NCBI GenBank assembly: GCA_016721245.1
Contig: JADKIQ010000003.1
Coordinates: forward strand, 258,501-322,500
Source: Sphingobacteriales bacterium
Lineage (GTDB): Bacteria; Bacteroidota; Bacteroidia; Chitinophagales; JADIYW01
DNA length: 64,000 nt
Direction: 5' to 3'
Part shown: positions 1-8,951 of the stretch, in pieces
How positions within the stretch are numbered: position 1 is the stretch's first letter
Layout: each line of letters starts with the position of its first letter
Made by a program: the position numbers and the translations under genes
The notes under the pieces: model-generated
The model's input: only the letters and a program-made list of their open reading frames with translations
Told to the model about the DNA's origin: nothing
Database searches by the model: none

Positions 1-1
1 G

Positions 2-886
2 AACCTGCAGGAAGGCTTGGAATATATTGAGCAGCAGAAAACACCAATTGTTTTAAAGGCAGACGGATTAGCCGCCGGAAAAGGCGTCTTGATTTGCAGC
101 ACAATAGAAGAAGCGAAAGCAGAATTTCGCGAAATGCTGGATGGTAAATTCGGAGATGCCAGTGCCAAAGTGGTGATTGAGGAATTTATGGATGGCATTG
201 AATTCTCTGTTTTTGTTTTAACGGATGGAAAAAATTACAAAATACTACCAACGGCAAAAGACTACAAACGTATTGGGGAAGGAGATGCCGGTTTAAATAC
301 GGGTGGAATGGGCGCTGTTTCACCACCGCCATTTGTTACAGAAAATATGATGCAAATTGTTGAGGAAACGATTATTAAACCAACCATTGCAGGATTTCAG
401 CAGGATGGAATCGTGTACATAGGTTTTGTGTACGTTGGGTTGATGTATCTGAAAACAGGAGAGTTGAAAGTGGTGGAATACAATTGCCGTATGGGTGATC
501 CGGAGACGGAAGCAGTTTTTCCGCGGTGGAAGAATGATATTATAGACGTATTTCAGTCGACGGTCGACGGTCGGCTGTCAACAATGAATATTGACATAGA
601 TGAACGGGCTGCTACAACCATTATTCTGGCAAGCGGCGGCTATCCGCAAGATTTTGAAAAGGGCAAAGTTATTACGGGAATTGCTGATGTGAAAGATTCT
701 ATGGTGTTTCATTGTGGTACCAAACAGGATGGAAACGGAACCCTGCTTACTAACGGCGGACGGGTTTTAGCGGTTACGTCTTTGCATGAAGATTGGAAGA
801 AAGCAATTGAACTTTCGAATGAAAGCGCTGCAAAAATAAATTATGAGGGTAAGTACTACCGAAGAGATATCGGATTTGATTTATAA
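2..886 (+). CDS. purD: Phosphoribosylamine-glycine ligase, 5'-truncated by the window edge
   Basis: GAR synthetase, the second step of de novo purine synthesis: ATP-dependent joining of phosphoribosylamine and glycine in the cytoplasm. About 295 residues are visible of a family length near 425, so the N-terminal domain lies outside the window. The reading frame is open from base 2, upstream of any visible start. The ATP-grasp signature is clear: KADGLAAGKGV near the start, GGMGAVSPPP in the middle and EYNCRMGDPETEAV for metal and nucleotide binding, followed by the C-terminal domain ending RRDIGFDL. The gene ends just before a strong hairpin that it shares with the convergent queA. Assignment is secure; only the 5' end is missing. 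Confidence 0.95.
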   Translation, partial: NLQEGLEYIEQQKTPIVLKADGLAAGKGVLICSTIEEAKAEFREMLDGKFGDASAKVVIEEFMDGIEFSVFVLTDGKNYKILPTAKDYKRIGEGDAGLNTGGMGAVSPPPFVTENMMQIVEETIIKPTIAGFQQDGIVYIGFVYVGLMYLKTGELKVVEYNCRMGDPETEAVFPRWKNDIIDVFQSTVDGRLSTMNIDIDERAATTIILASGGYPQDFEKGKVITGIADVKDSMVFHCGTKQDGNGTLLTNGGRVLAVTSLHEDWKKAIELSNESAAKINYEGKYYRRDIGFDL

Positions 887-917
887 AAAAATCCCGCTTT
901 TAAAGCGGGATTTTTTT
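887..917. terminator. Bidirectional Rho-independent terminator between purD and queA
   Basis: A G/C-core inverted repeat (ATCCCGCTTT pairing with AAAGCGGGAT) is flanked by A and T runs on both sides. It sits one base after the purD stop and 18 bases after the convergent queA stop, so it can serve both genes. Confidence 0.85.
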
Positions 918-934
918 ATGTTATGCATTTAAAT

Positions 935-1984
935 TTAATCAATAATCAGCATCGCGTCTCCGTAGGAGAAGAAGTTGTATTTTTTCTGAATGGCAATCTG
1001 ATAAGCTTCCATCGTTAAATCAAATCCTGCAAATGCAGAAACCATAATAATTAAACTTGATTTAGGAACGTGGAAATTGGTAATCATGCAATTTGCGATA
1101 TTAAAATCATACGGCGGGTGAATAAACAAGTTTGTCCAGCCTTCCATTGGTTTTAACAAACGCTCTGCAGAAACCGCAGTTTCTAAAGAACGCATAGAAG
1201 TTGTTCCAACTGCACATACGTTTTTGCCTTTTTGTAATGCACGGTTCACAATCTTAGAACATTTCTCATCAATCTTGAAATATTCAGCATCCATTTTGTG
1301 TTTAGATAAATCTTCCACATCAATAGAGCGGAAAGTACCTAACCCAATATGTAAAGTTAATTCTGCAAAATCAACGCCTTTGATTTCTAAACGTTTCATT
1401 AATTCTTTGCTGAAATGCATACCTGCCGTTGGTGCAGCTACTGCGCCTTCCTGACTGGCAAAAACCGTTTGGTAGTTTTCTTTGTCAGATTCTTCAGGTT
1501 CTCTTTTGATGTATTTTGGTAGAGGAGTATTTCCCAGTTTATCCAGCACCGCTCTGAATTCTGCATCTGTGCCATCAAACAAGAAACGGATGGTTCTTCC
1601 GCGGGAAGTAGTATTGTCCACTACTTCAGCTACTAAATCGTCATCGCCGAAATATAATTTATTGCCTACACGGATTTTACGCGCCGGATCAACCAGCACA
1701 TCCCATAAACGCAGGTCGTGATTTAATTCTCTTAATAAGAAAACCTCAATTTTTGCACCGGTTTTTTCTTTAGTACCATACATACGTGCAGGAAATACTT
1801 TAGTATTGTTCAGCACCATTACATCACCGTCATCAAAATAATCCAGGATGTTTTTGAACAGTTTGTGTTCAATTTTGCCGGATTTACGGTGTACCACCAT
1901 TAATTTGCATTCATCGCGCTGCTTAGACGGATATAAAGCAATCTTTTCTTTTGGTAATTCGAAGTCAAATTGTGAAAGTTTCAT
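935..1984 (-). CDS. queA: S-adenosylmethionine:tRNA ribosyltransferase-isomerase
   Basis: QueA transfers and isomerises the ribosyl part of SAM onto 7-aminomethyl-7-deazaguanine in tRNA, giving epoxyqueuosine at wobble position 34. The 349 residues match the usual length. Family landmarks are visible: the N-terminal DFELPKEKIALYPSKQRD, the VLNNTKVFPARMYG segment, GAVAAPTAGMHFS, the LHIGLGTFRSI motif, GTTSMRSLET and the C-terminal FHVPKSSLIIMVSAFAG. The gene stands alone, convergent with purD and divergent from the permease gene. A good Bacteroidota promoter lies 53 bases upstream. Assignment is secure. Confidence 0.97.
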   Translation of the reverse strand: MKLSQFDFELPKEKIALYPSKQRDECKLMVVHRKSGKIEHKLFKNILDYFDDGDVMVLNNTKVFPARMYGTKEKTGAKIEVFLLRELNHDLRLWDVLVDPARKIRVGNKLYFGDDDLVAEVVDNTTSRGRTIRFLFDGTDAEFRAVLDKLGNTPLPKYIKREPEESDKENYQTVFASQEGAVAAPTAGMHFSKELMKRLEIKGVDFAELTLHIGLGTFRSIDVEDLSKHKMDAEYFKIDEKCSKIVNRALQKGKNVCAVGTTSMRSLETAVSAERLLKPMEGWTNLFIHPPYDFNIANCMITNFHVPKSSLIIMVSAFAGFDLTMEAYQIAIQKKYNFFSYGDAMLIID

Positions 1985-2036
1985 TGTTGTTGTTTATTAT
2001 TTTACGGAATAATAGTTATAGGCTTAAAATGCGTTG

Positions 2037-2068
2037 CAAAGGTACGTGTAAGAAAAGCAAATTGCAAA
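2037..2068 (-). promoter_or_regulatory. Predicted promoter of queA
   Basis: Read on the minus strand, TTTG is followed by a 20-base spacer and TACCTTTG, matching the Bacteroidota primary-sigma consensus TTTG-N17-23-TAnnTTTG. The predicted start is near 2031, giving a leader of about 45 bases before queA. Confidence 0.6.
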
Positions 2069-2110
2069 CGACAAATATTTTTATTTGATTAAATTTTGTA
2101 GGTTTGTTGT

Positions 2111-3373
2111 ATGCGTCAACTATTCAGAGTTTTAGGTGAAACATTAAAATTAACTTTTCAGCAATTATGGTTGAATAAGCTGCGTACTTTTTTGTCCTTA
2201 TTCGGCATCACGGTAGGGATATTTAGTATTATTGCTATTCTCACGGCGGTAGATGCACTGAAAAACAATATTAATCAGTCCATAAACAGTTTAGGGGATA
2301 ATGTGATTTTTGTAAATAAATGGGCGTGGACCTTCGATGGCCCGAGCGATTATCCCTGGTGGAAATATTTTCAGCGGCCAAACGTAAAGTACGAAAACTA
2401 TAAATACGTGCAGGCAAAGTCGAAACTGGCTGAATATGTAACCTTTGAACTGAACCCGCGTCAGGCACCGGAAATATCGTATAAAGACAAAAAAACACAT
2501 AAAGGCGTCATTTCTGCCGTTACAGATAATTATGGTAAAGTTTTTCAGCTGGATATTGCGCAGGGCAGATATTTATCTACCATGGAAATCGGAAACGGCC
2601 TGAACGTATGTGTTATAGGTGGTGATATTGCCGATAAACTCTACAAAAATATTTCAAATCCGGTGGGCATGGAAATGCGGATGGCGGGAAAACCGCTTAC
2701 GATTGTTGGGGTAATTACCAAAAAAGGAGAAGATTTATTAGGGTTTAATTACGATAAGGCAGTTATTGTTCCCTTGGATTATTATACCCGTAATTTTTCA
2801 ATTGACGAAAATAGTATAGACAAAACTCTTGAAATCAGAACGAAGCCGGATGTAAGTTTAGAAGAATTGAAGCAGGAACTAACCGGTATCATGAGGGCGG
2901 CCAGAAAATTAAGGCCGACACAGGAAGATAATTTTTCCATAAACCAGTTAAGTGTAATAGCCAAAGGATTTGACGGTGTTTTTGATTCGCTCGGAATGGT
3001 GAAATGGGTCATCGGAGCCTTTTCTTTAATTGTCGGAGGTTTCGGAATTGCCAATATTATGTTCGTTAGCGTGTCAGAAAGAAAAGCCTTAATAGGTATA
3101 AAAAAAGCATTGGGCGCTAAACGTTCGGATATTCTGCTTGAGTTTTTACTGGAAGCTATTTTCCTTTGCATGATGGGTGCGGTAGTTGGTTTATTGCTCG
3201 TGTATATTATGTGTTATTTTGCCACGGATGCCTCCGGTATGGAATTTAAAATTGGTCCGGTAAATGTCGCAATTGCTTTTGGAATATCCTTTATGCTGGG
3301 AATTTTAGCCGGCATTATTCCTGCCTATCTTGCCGCTACTATGGATCCTGTGGAGGCTATTCGAAGTAAATAG
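2111..3373 (+). CDS. ABC transporter permease of the MacB/FtsX family
   Basis: Inner-membrane permease of the MacB type. The 420 residues follow the family plan: an N-terminal transmembrane segment in the LRTFLSLFGITVGIFSIIAILTAVD region (about 23-47), a large periplasmic MacB_PCD domain (about 50-280), then the FtsX domain with three transmembrane segments (about 295-410). It contains the typical SVSERKALIGIKKALGAKRSDILLEFLLEA coupling segment and ends in YLAATMDPVEAIR. Such permeases work with a separate ATPase and often a membrane-fusion protein in efflux, lipoprotein handling or envelope stress. Neither partner is adjacent here, so the substrate is unknown. The family assignment is firm, the role open. 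Confidence 0.88.
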   Translation: MRQLFRVLGETLKLTFQQLWLNKLRTFLSLFGITVGIFSIIAILTAVDALKNNINQSINSLGDNVIFVNKWAWTFDGPSDYPWWKYFQRPNVKYENYKYVQAKSKLAEYVTFELNPRQAPEISYKDKKTHKGVISAVTDNYGKVFQLDIAQGRYLSTMEIGNGLNVCVIGGDIADKLYKNISNPVGMEMRMAGKPLTIVGVITKKGEDLLGFNYDKAVIVPLDYYTRNFSIDENSIDKTLEIRTKPDVSLEELKQELTGIMRAARKLRPTQEDNFSINQLSVIAKGFDGVFDSLGMVKWVIGAFSLIVGGFGIANIMFVSVSERKALIGIKKALGAKRSDILLEFLLEAIFLCMMGAVVGLLLVYIMCYFATDASGMEFKIGPVNVAIAFGISFMLGILAGIIPAYLAATMDPVEAIRSK

Positions 3374-3431
3374 AAGGTCGCATGAATACGAATTGGGAAA
3401 TACTAAAAGATAAAATTTTTGCGGTTCATTC

Positions 3432-3665
3432 GTGAATTTTTTTTTGAAAAAGGGAAAATTTTTTATTTGTATTGACGAAATAGATAATGATATAATGCCA
3501 AAAGAAATTAATTCTATGTCAGATCACAATATACTGATAGATTATTTCAATAATGTTTCAGCTCTTTTAAATAAAAAGATTATTCTAACAGATGGAAACT
3601 GTTCTACAGATCGACTTGAATTAATTTCAATTGAAAACAATAAAGTGACAATTAATTTAAATTAA
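3432..3665 (+). CDS. Small hypothetical protein, possibly a gene remnant
   Basis: A 77-residue AT-rich frame starting with GTG in a T9 run; a shorter form could start at the ATG at 3498 (about 55 residues). I do not recognise it. The C-terminal half, with NNVSALLNKKIILTDG and ELISIENNKVTINLN, reads like a structured beta-rich domain. A 17-codon frame at 3382-3435 just upstream (MNTNWEILKDKIFAVHS) ends at a stop next to the T-run and may be its broken 5' part. The stop abuts the end of the convergent kinase gene. Real coding status is uncertain. Confidence 0.4.
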   Translation: MNFFLKKGKFFICIDEIDNDIMPKEINSMSDHNILIDYFNNVSALLNKKIILTDGNCSTDRLELISIENNKVTINLN

Positions 3666-4628
3666 TTACAATAGTTCCTCAAACGTAACAGGTTGTACAT
3701 TCTCTTTCTGGCAAACTATAAAGCCTGCTTTATTAGAAAGCTCCGCGATTTGCTCTAAAGTAAAACCACAAACTAAACCAAGGGAAGCAACTGCAATAAC
3801 GGCATCACCGGCTCCGCAAACATCAGGGTTTTCTAATGTTGAATGTTGAGTGTTAAATGATGAATTATTTCCGTCAAAAATAAAATTTCCATCGGCACCC
3901 ATCGTAACCAACAGATTTTTAAAGTGGATTTTTGAATGTAATGCATCTGCAATTATATTCAAATCATTTTCTACCACTTTTAATTTATCACTCATTACTT
4001 TTAACTCATTCAAATTCGGTTTAAACAAATCCACTTCCTGATACAATTCCCAGTTGTCAAATTTCGGGTCTACGCAAATGAGTAAATTATGTTGTTTTGC
4101 TAATTTTAAAATTTCCGGAATGATGGCGGCATTCAGCAAACCTTTATTATAATCCTGCAAGATAATTGCATGCGGTTTATGATTGGTGATAGCCGTTTGG
4201 ATATTTTTTAAAATAAAATGATTGACTAAATCCGGATATTCATTGACATCTTCTGCATCCAGACGAAACACAGGTTGCTTGTCCTGAAATATGCGCAGCT
4301 TTTTTGTGGTGCTTTGTCGCGGATTCGTATGCACATAATGATTACTGATGTCTTCTTTATGCAGCATTGCATAAATGGATTTTGCCGCATCATCATCACC
4401 AACTGTACCCACCAGATAAGGAATGGCGTTTAGTTTTTTGATGTTCAAGGCCACGTTTGCCGCACCGCCTAAGTATTGTTTCTTCTCCTGAATAAATAAA
4501 ACTGGTGTCGCAGCATGTTCCGGAGAATTCCGGGTATGCGAAGTGTATACAAATTCATCCAGCATAATATCACCCACCACGATGATGCGTTTGTTTTCAA
4601 ATTTAGAAATATCAGTGACAGATGACAT
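3666..4628 (-). CDS. rfaE1: D-glycero-beta-D-manno-heptose-7-phosphate kinase (PfkB family)
   Basis: Ribokinase-type sugar kinase that makes heptose-1,7-bisphosphate for the ADP-heptose of the LPS inner core. Visible motifs are VVGDIMLDEFVYT near the N-terminus, the substrate-site GGAANVALNIKKL, an ADxxD-like DAEDVN stretch, FKPNLNE, and the catalytic GAGDAV signature (Asp as base). Start chosen at the ATG giving MSSVTDISK; an upstream TTG would add only five residues. The cytidylyltransferase domain of HldE is absent, so this is the single-domain form. Two segments of the coding sequence look like intergenic spacer DNA (see findings). A related PfkB specificity cannot be excluded. Confidence 0.82.
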   Translation of the reverse strand: MSSVTDISKFENKRIIVVGDIMLDEFVYTSHTRNSPEHAATPVLFIQEKKQYLGGAANVALNIKKLNAIPYLVGTVGDDDAAKSIYAMLHKEDISNHYVHTNPRQSTTKKLRIFQDKQPVFRLDAEDVNEYPDLVNHFILKNIQTAITNHKPHAIILQDYNKGLLNAAIIPEILKLAKQHNLLICVDPKFDNWELYQEVDLFKPNLNELKVMSDKLKVVENDLNIIADALHSKIHFKNLLVTMGADGNFIFDGNNSSFNTQHSTLENPDVCGAGDAVIAVASLGLVCGFTLEQIAELSNKAGFIVCQKENVQPVTFEELL

Positions 4629-4651
4629 GTTGTAAAAATACAAAAAATAAA

Positions 4652-4683
4652 AAGACCTCGTAGGTGTTAACCTACGAGGTCTG
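4652..4683 (-). terminator. Rho-independent terminator after the aminotransferase gene
   Basis: Perfect inverted repeat AGACCTCGTAGGT / ACCTACGAGGTCT with a short GTTA-type loop, followed on the minus strand by a T-rich tract. It lies 18 bases past the aminotransferase stop and ahead of the kinase gene, separating the two. Confidence 0.85.
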
Positions 4684-4700
4684 TATTCTACCTTTTTAAT

Positions 4701-5897
4701 TCAAACTAATTTGGCCAGTGCGTTTTTAACACGCTTAAAGGCTTCAATTAAATTTTCCTCAGAAGCGGCATACGAAAAACGGATGCATTCCGGCGCGCCG
4801 AAACCTGTGCCGCTCACTGCTGCCACATGGCCTTCATGCAGCAAGTACAAGGCTAAATCGTCAGCATCTTTAATTGGTTCTCCGTTAAAATCTTTTCCAA
4901 AATATGCACTTAAATCCGGGAATACATAAAACGCGCCGTCCGGAACATTGCATTTTACATTCGGTATTTCTTTTAACAAACCTAATACTAAATCTCTGCG
5001 TTTAAGGAACGCCAGACGGAAAGCTTCCGTCGGTGCCTGATCACCCAAAAGTGCTGTAATAGTTGCGTGCTGTGCTACCGAGTTGGTACCAGAGGTAATT
5101 TGTCCCTGTAATTTGTCGCATGCTTTTGCAATATAGGCAGGAGCCGCCATGTAGCCGATTCTCCATCCAGTCATAGCATAGCCTTTTGCCTGTCCGTTTA
5201 CTACAATGGTTCTGTCTTTCATAGACGGAAACTCTGCAATGGAAATATGTTTTCCTTTATAGTTGATGTGTTCGTAAATCTCGTCAGAAATGACATGCAC
5301 TTGCGGGTATTTTTCCAGCACTTTCACAAAAGATTCGATTTCTTCGCGCGAGTAAACAGAACCTGTAGGATTACTTGGAGAAGAATACACTAAGAATTTT
5401 GTTTTGGGTGTGATAGCCTTTTCCAACTGTTCCGCTGTCATTTTAAAATCAGCATCCACCGTGGTTGGAATATACACACAGGTAGCATTGCATAATTTCA
5501 CCTGTTCAGGATAAGAAACCCAGAATGGGGCAGGAATAATTACTTCATCTCCTTCGTTTAAGAAAGAAATAAACACATTTGCCAGTGATTGTTTGGCACC
5601 GGTAGAAACCACAATATTTTCCGGTTTATAATCGAGGTTGTTATCGCGTTTTAATTTCTCACAGATAGCTTGTTTCAAATCCAGGTAACCGGCAATCGGA
5701 GAGTAAGAATCATACTTACCGCTGTCAATCGCCTGTTTAGCTGCTTCTTTAATATGCTTCGGCGTATTGAAATCCGGTTCGCCCAATGACAAACTGATTA
5801 CGTTTACGCCTTTTGCAGAAAGCTCTCTGCTGAGTTGTGCCATTTTAATCGTGGCGGATTCTGATACTCTGTTGAGTGTGTCGGAAGTTGGTAGCAT
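4701..5897 (-). CDS. aspC: Pyridoxal-phosphate-dependent aspartate aminotransferase, class I
   Basis: Transaminates aspartate and oxaloacetate with 2-oxoglutarate and glutamate; cytoplasmic homodimer. 398 residues, as expected for subgroup I-gamma enzymes common in Bacteroidota. Key residues: SLSLGEPDFNTP at the N-terminus, YSSPSNPTG (about 171-179), SDEIYEH (about 204-210), the PLP Schiff-base lysine in NGQAKGYAMTGWRIGY (Lys238), and a C-terminal FAAPECIRFSYA-type arginine region. The nearest -7 element, TATTTTTG on the minus strand at 5914-5921, lacks a clear -33 box. Preference for aspartate rather than an aromatic or prephenate substrate is inferred from the subgroup. Confidence 0.88.
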   Translation of the reverse strand: MLPTSDTLNRVSESATIKMAQLSRELSAKGVNVISLSLGEPDFNTPKHIKEAAKQAIDSGKYDSYSPIAGYLDLKQAICEKLKRDNNLDYKPENIVVSTGAKQSLANVFISFLNEGDEVIIPAPFWVSYPEQVKLCNATCVYIPTTVDADFKMTAEQLEKAITPKTKFLVYSSPSNPTGSVYSREEIESFVKVLEKYPQVHVISDEIYEHINYKGKHISIAEFPSMKDRTIVVNGQAKGYAMTGWRIGYMAAPAYIAKACDKLQGQITSGTNSVAQHATITALLGDQAPTEAFRLAFLKRRDLVLGLLKEIPNVKCNVPDGAFYVFPDLSAYFGKDFNGEPIKDADDLALYLLHEGHVAAVSGTGFGAPECIRFSYAASEENLIEAFKRVKNALAKLV

Positions 5898-5967
5898 ACA
5901 TTCAATGTTTGTACAAAAATATTGAATTGCAAACTGGAATATTAGAAAGATGTGTTATGTTTAATTA

Positions 5968-5996
5968 AACAAAAAAAGTCCTCCAAATGGAGAACT
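5968..5996 (-). terminator. Rho-independent terminator after the NlpC/P60 gene
   Basis: On the minus strand, GTTCTCC pairs with GGAGGAC (one G-T wobble) around a short loop and is followed by seven T residues. It begins about 27 bases beyond the stop of the endopeptidase gene. Confidence 0.75.
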
Positions 5997-6022
5997 GTAT
6001 ATCTGTATCTGGTAAGATTATC

Positions 6023-6559
6023 TTATTTGCCAATTATTCTGCCGGCTCTGCAGTAACGTGCATTCCAGTAAGATTCATCCAAAGAACTTATGGTAACGCC
6101 CTTAGAGGAACAGGAATGCGTGAATTTTCCATCCTGTAAGTAAACACCTACGTGAGAAATGCCATATCCTTTTACATTAAAGAAGATTAAATCTCCTTCT
6201 TTCAATTCTTCTCTGTCAACGTATTCTGTTAAATCTGCTAATTGTCTGGAAGTAGCATAAGAATCTGAACATTCGTTCATCAGCTTAAAAACATAATTAG
6301 AGCAGTCGATACCTTTCTCTCCTTTGCCGCCATAACGGTACGGAGTGTACAACCATTTGAAAACAGTTGCATACATGTCTAAGTCTGTTGCTTTAGTAAT
6401 GTTTACACCAACTCTCTGGAAAAAATCAGAAAATGCATCCGCATCTATATCTTTTTGCTGACAAATCTTTTCAAGCATCGTGCAGAAACCACCGCTTGCA
6501 TAAGAATGGTTGCTGAACAGGGTAGTTGCGAACAAAAGTATTAAGGCTGCTTTCTTCAT
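6023..6559 (-). CDS. Exported NlpC/P60 cell-wall endopeptidase
   Basis: Cysteine peptidase (C40) that would cleave peptide stems of peptidoglycan in the periplasm. The 178-residue protein starts with a signal peptide (about 1-21, ending near SYA). The catalytic domain fills residues 65-175: nucleophile Cys86 in GIDCSNYV, His136 in ISHVGVYL, and a third polar residue (His148) in KFTHSC, all at normal spacing. TPYRYGGKGEKGIDCS is the classic motif. It is a monocistronic gene with its own terminator. The precise bond cleaved is unknown. Confidence 0.9.
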   Translation of the reverse strand: MKKAALILLFATTLFSNHSYASGGFCTMLEKICQQKDIDADAFSDFFQRVGVNITKATDLDMYATVFKWLYTPYRYGGKGEKGIDCSNYVFKLMNECSDSYATSRQLADLTEYVDREELKEGDLIFFNVKGYGISHVGVYLQDGKFTHSCSSKGVTISSLDESYWNARYCRAGRIIGK

Positions 6560-6751
6560 CGATTGTAAAAATACATACCGATTTGTAGGGAGGCAAGTTT
6601 TTGCCGTTCCGGAGCGGTTAAAAACTTGTTAAAAAGGGTTTTAATAAATGTAATGCATTGTTTTTGTGTTGTTTATGTAAAAATGATGTCTTGAATCCTG
6701 TGTTTTACTAAACAAAGTATAAGTAATTTGCAAGTAGCGTTAAATAATTAT

Positions 6752-6775
6752 TAATCCAATGCATGCATTGGATTA
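6752..6775. promoter_or_regulatory. Perfect 24-bp palindrome upstream of the acyl-CoA dehydrogenase; putative MarR operator
   Basis: A perfectly symmetric 24-base palindrome whose core is CAATGCATGCATTG (6757-6770). It lies just upstream of the likely -7 element TAACTTTA (6783-6790), where a repressor would block RNA polymerase. Nearly the same core occurs at 16614-16627 next to marR and at 42436-42449 before the thiolase gene. Operator function is inferred. Confidence 0.65.
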
Positions 6776-6811
6776 TTTACCCTAACTTTAGTTCAAATTA
6801 AATTTTAAGCC

Positions 6812-8617
6812 ATGGCAACAACTAAAAGCAAACTAATCGGCGGAAACTTTTTGTTTTCAGAAACAGATATAAAAGATGTTTTCATCCCGGAAGAATTTAC
6901 GGAAGAACAGAAAATGATCTGGCAAACCGTACATGATTTCTGTATGAAAGAATTACACGGTTTGGGCATCGAGCGTGTGGCCTTGATGGATGCGGAGAAA
7001 GACAGAGACCTCGTGATAGAATTGTTCAAAAAAGCCGGTGAGCTTGGTTTATTCGGCGTTTCCATTCCGGAAGAATATGGTGGTATGGGATTGGATTTCA
7101 ATACCGGTTTGTTATTCACCGAGGCGCTGGCTTTAGGATTGTCGTTTGCCACCACCGTTGGTGCGCAGGTTTCCATTGGTTCTTTACCGATTGTGTTTTA
7201 CGGAACACACGAACAGAAAGAAAAATATCTACCTAAAATCGCTACCGGCGAATACGCATGTTCTTATGCATTAACAGAACCAAGTTCAGGTTCTGATGCC
7301 AACTCTGCGAAATCACAGGCGGTGCTGAATGAAGCAGGAACACATTATATCCTGAACGGACAGAAGATGTGGATTACCAATGGAGGATTTGCAGATATTT
7401 TTATCATTTTCGCTAAGATAGACAACGACGAGCGTTTGTCAGCATTCATCGTGGAGAAATCATTCGGTGGTATTGAGATTGGAAAAGAAGAAAAGAAGAT
7501 GGGTATTAAATCTTCTTCTACAGTTCAGTTATTCTTTAATAATGTGCCTATTCCAAAAGAAAACTTATTAGGAGAGCGTGGCAAAGGATTCAATATGGCC
7601 TTGAATATTCTGAATAACGGACGAATTAAAATCTGTGCCGGTGGTGTGGGCGGAATCAAATTCGGTGTAACCAAATCGGTGGAATATGCCAACCAGCGTA
7701 TACAGTTCAATCAGCCGATTGCACAGTTTGGAGCCATGAAATATAAAATCGGACAAATGGCGATGATGGCATTCGTAAATGAATCGGCAGCATACAGAGT
7801 AGGAGCGGAAGTGGACAAGAAATACAAAGAATTATTAGCGAATGGTGCATCCGAAAACGATGCAAAAATAAATTCGATGCGCGAGTACGCGATTGAGTGT
7901 GCCATTCTGAAAGTACAGGGCTCTGAAGCGGTTTGCTGGGCAGCGGATGAAGCGATACAGATTCATGGTGGCATGGGCTATTCCATGGAAACCGGCGTGG
8001 AGATGGCTTACCGTGATGCGCGCATTACAAAAATATACGAAGGCACCAATGAAATCAACCGAATGCTGGCATTGGCAGAGTTTTACAAACGTGCTTTTCA
8101 GACAAAAGAACTGAAAATAAACGATGCCATGAAATCCATTCCGATGGGGATTGCACAAAACTTTAATCCATTTAACAATGGTTTTATGGCAGATGAGGAA
8201 GAAATCGTTTCCAACCTGAAATCGGTATTTATGATTATCACGGGTGCTGCAGGTCGTAAGCTGAAAACGAAACTGGTGGACGAGCAGGAAATCGTAATGA
8301 ACCTGGCGGATATTATGGCCGTGGCGTTTATGGCGGAATCTGCTTTATTGCGTATCAAGAAATTAAATGCAGATAAAGAAAGCGATAAAGAGCAGCTGAA
8401 AACAAAAATTAAAATGACGCAATTGTATGTGTACGAAGCGTTGGAAATTGCGAGAAAAGCAGCAGATAATGCGATTGACAGTTATGCGAAAGGAGTAGAG
8501 AAATTCACGATGAAACGCGTAGTGAATTCCTTATTAAAAAACTACGATATCAATCCGAAAGATACCAGACGTGCGATTGCAGATGTGGTTATTGCAGCCA
8601 ATCAGTATCCGTTCTAA
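6812..8617 (+). CDS. Long acyl-CoA dehydrogenase (VLCAD/ACAD9-like)
   Basis: FAD enzyme for the first beta-oxidation step, forming trans-2-enoyl-CoA and passing electrons to ETF. At 601 residues it is longer than ordinary ACADs (about 380), with the extra C-terminal helical domain seen in VLCAD-type enzymes. Landmarks: the flavin-loop YALTEPSSGSDANS, QKMWITNGGFADIF, FNNVPIPKENLLG, QIHGGMGYSMETGVEMAYRDARI, and the catalytic glutamate in IYEGTNEINRM. The gene is monocistronic, preceded by the perfect palindrome at 6752-6775 and closed by a terminator. The palindrome links it to the MarR regulator and thiolase loci. Chain-length preference cannot be read from sequence. Confidence 0.93.
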   Translation: MATTKSKLIGGNFLFSETDIKDVFIPEEFTEEQKMIWQTVHDFCMKELHGLGIERVALMDAEKDRDLVIELFKKAGELGLFGVSIPEEYGGMGLDFNTGLLFTEALALGLSFATTVGAQVSIGSLPIVFYGTHEQKEKYLPKIATGEYACSYALTEPSSGSDANSAKSQAVLNEAGTHYILNGQKMWITNGGFADIFIIFAKIDNDERLSAFIVEKSFGGIEIGKEEKKMGIKSSSTVQLFFNNVPIPKENLLGERGKGFNMALNILNNGRIKICAGGVGGIKFGVTKSVEYANQRIQFNQPIAQFGAMKYKIGQMAMMAFVNESAAYRVGAEVDKKYKELLANGASENDAKINSMREYAIECAILKVQGSEAVCWAADEAIQIHGGMGYSMETGVEMAYRDARITKIYEGTNEINRMLALAEFYKRAFQTKELKINDAMKSIPMGIAQNFNPFNNGFMADEEEIVSNLKSVFMIITGAAGRKLKTKLVDEQEIVMNLADIMAVAFMAESALLRIKKLNADKESDKEQLKTKIKMTQLYVYEALEIARKAADNAIDSYAKGVEKFTMKRVVNSLLKNYDINPKDTRRAIADVVIAANQYPF

Positions 8618-8625
8618 CTCCGACT

Positions 8626-8654
8626 GTCATCCTGAACTTGTTTCAGGATTTCAT
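8626..8654. repeat. Dispersed palindromic repeat, copy 1
   Basis: TGTCATCCTGAA-CTTGT-TTCAGGATT: an 8-base inverted repeat around a 5-base loop. Related copies are at 41549-41575 and 42505-42530. The motif is of a type commonly seen between genes in Bacteroidota genomes. Confidence 0.7.
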
Positions 8655-8662
8655 AATTCATA

Positions 8663-8699
8663 AAAAAAATCCCTGATAATTTTATCAGGGATTTTTTTT
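8663..8699 (+). terminator. Rho-independent terminator after the acyl-CoA dehydrogenase gene; AT-rich gap to 8951
   Basis: ATCCCTGATAA pairs with TTATCAGGGAT, with A and T runs on either side. It ends the acyl-CoA dehydrogenase transcript. The remaining gap up to 8951 is AT-rich; I see no gene or convincing promoter in it. Confidence 0.85.
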
Positions 8700-8951
8700 A
8701 TTTTGCTAGTTCAAACAACAATTTCCACTGATTTTGAATGATGTCTCTTAGAAATTTTATTTCCTGTTATTCTTAAGATTTTCAGTTAAACATCACGCCA
8801 TTACAAAAATGGAAGTTTAAAATTTATTGTCATTTAGGCAATTTTATTTGCTTTTTGATAATTTTATTATATATTAGCATTGTAGAAGATAATTAATCAA
8901 TATAGTATTATTCACTAATTAGATTCGAAAAATATTTAAAACCATAAATTT

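Noticed and set aside
6652..6661. AATGCATTG near 6655 as a second MarR site
   Set aside because: It is only an 8-base palindrome with a different centre spacing; it may be chance.
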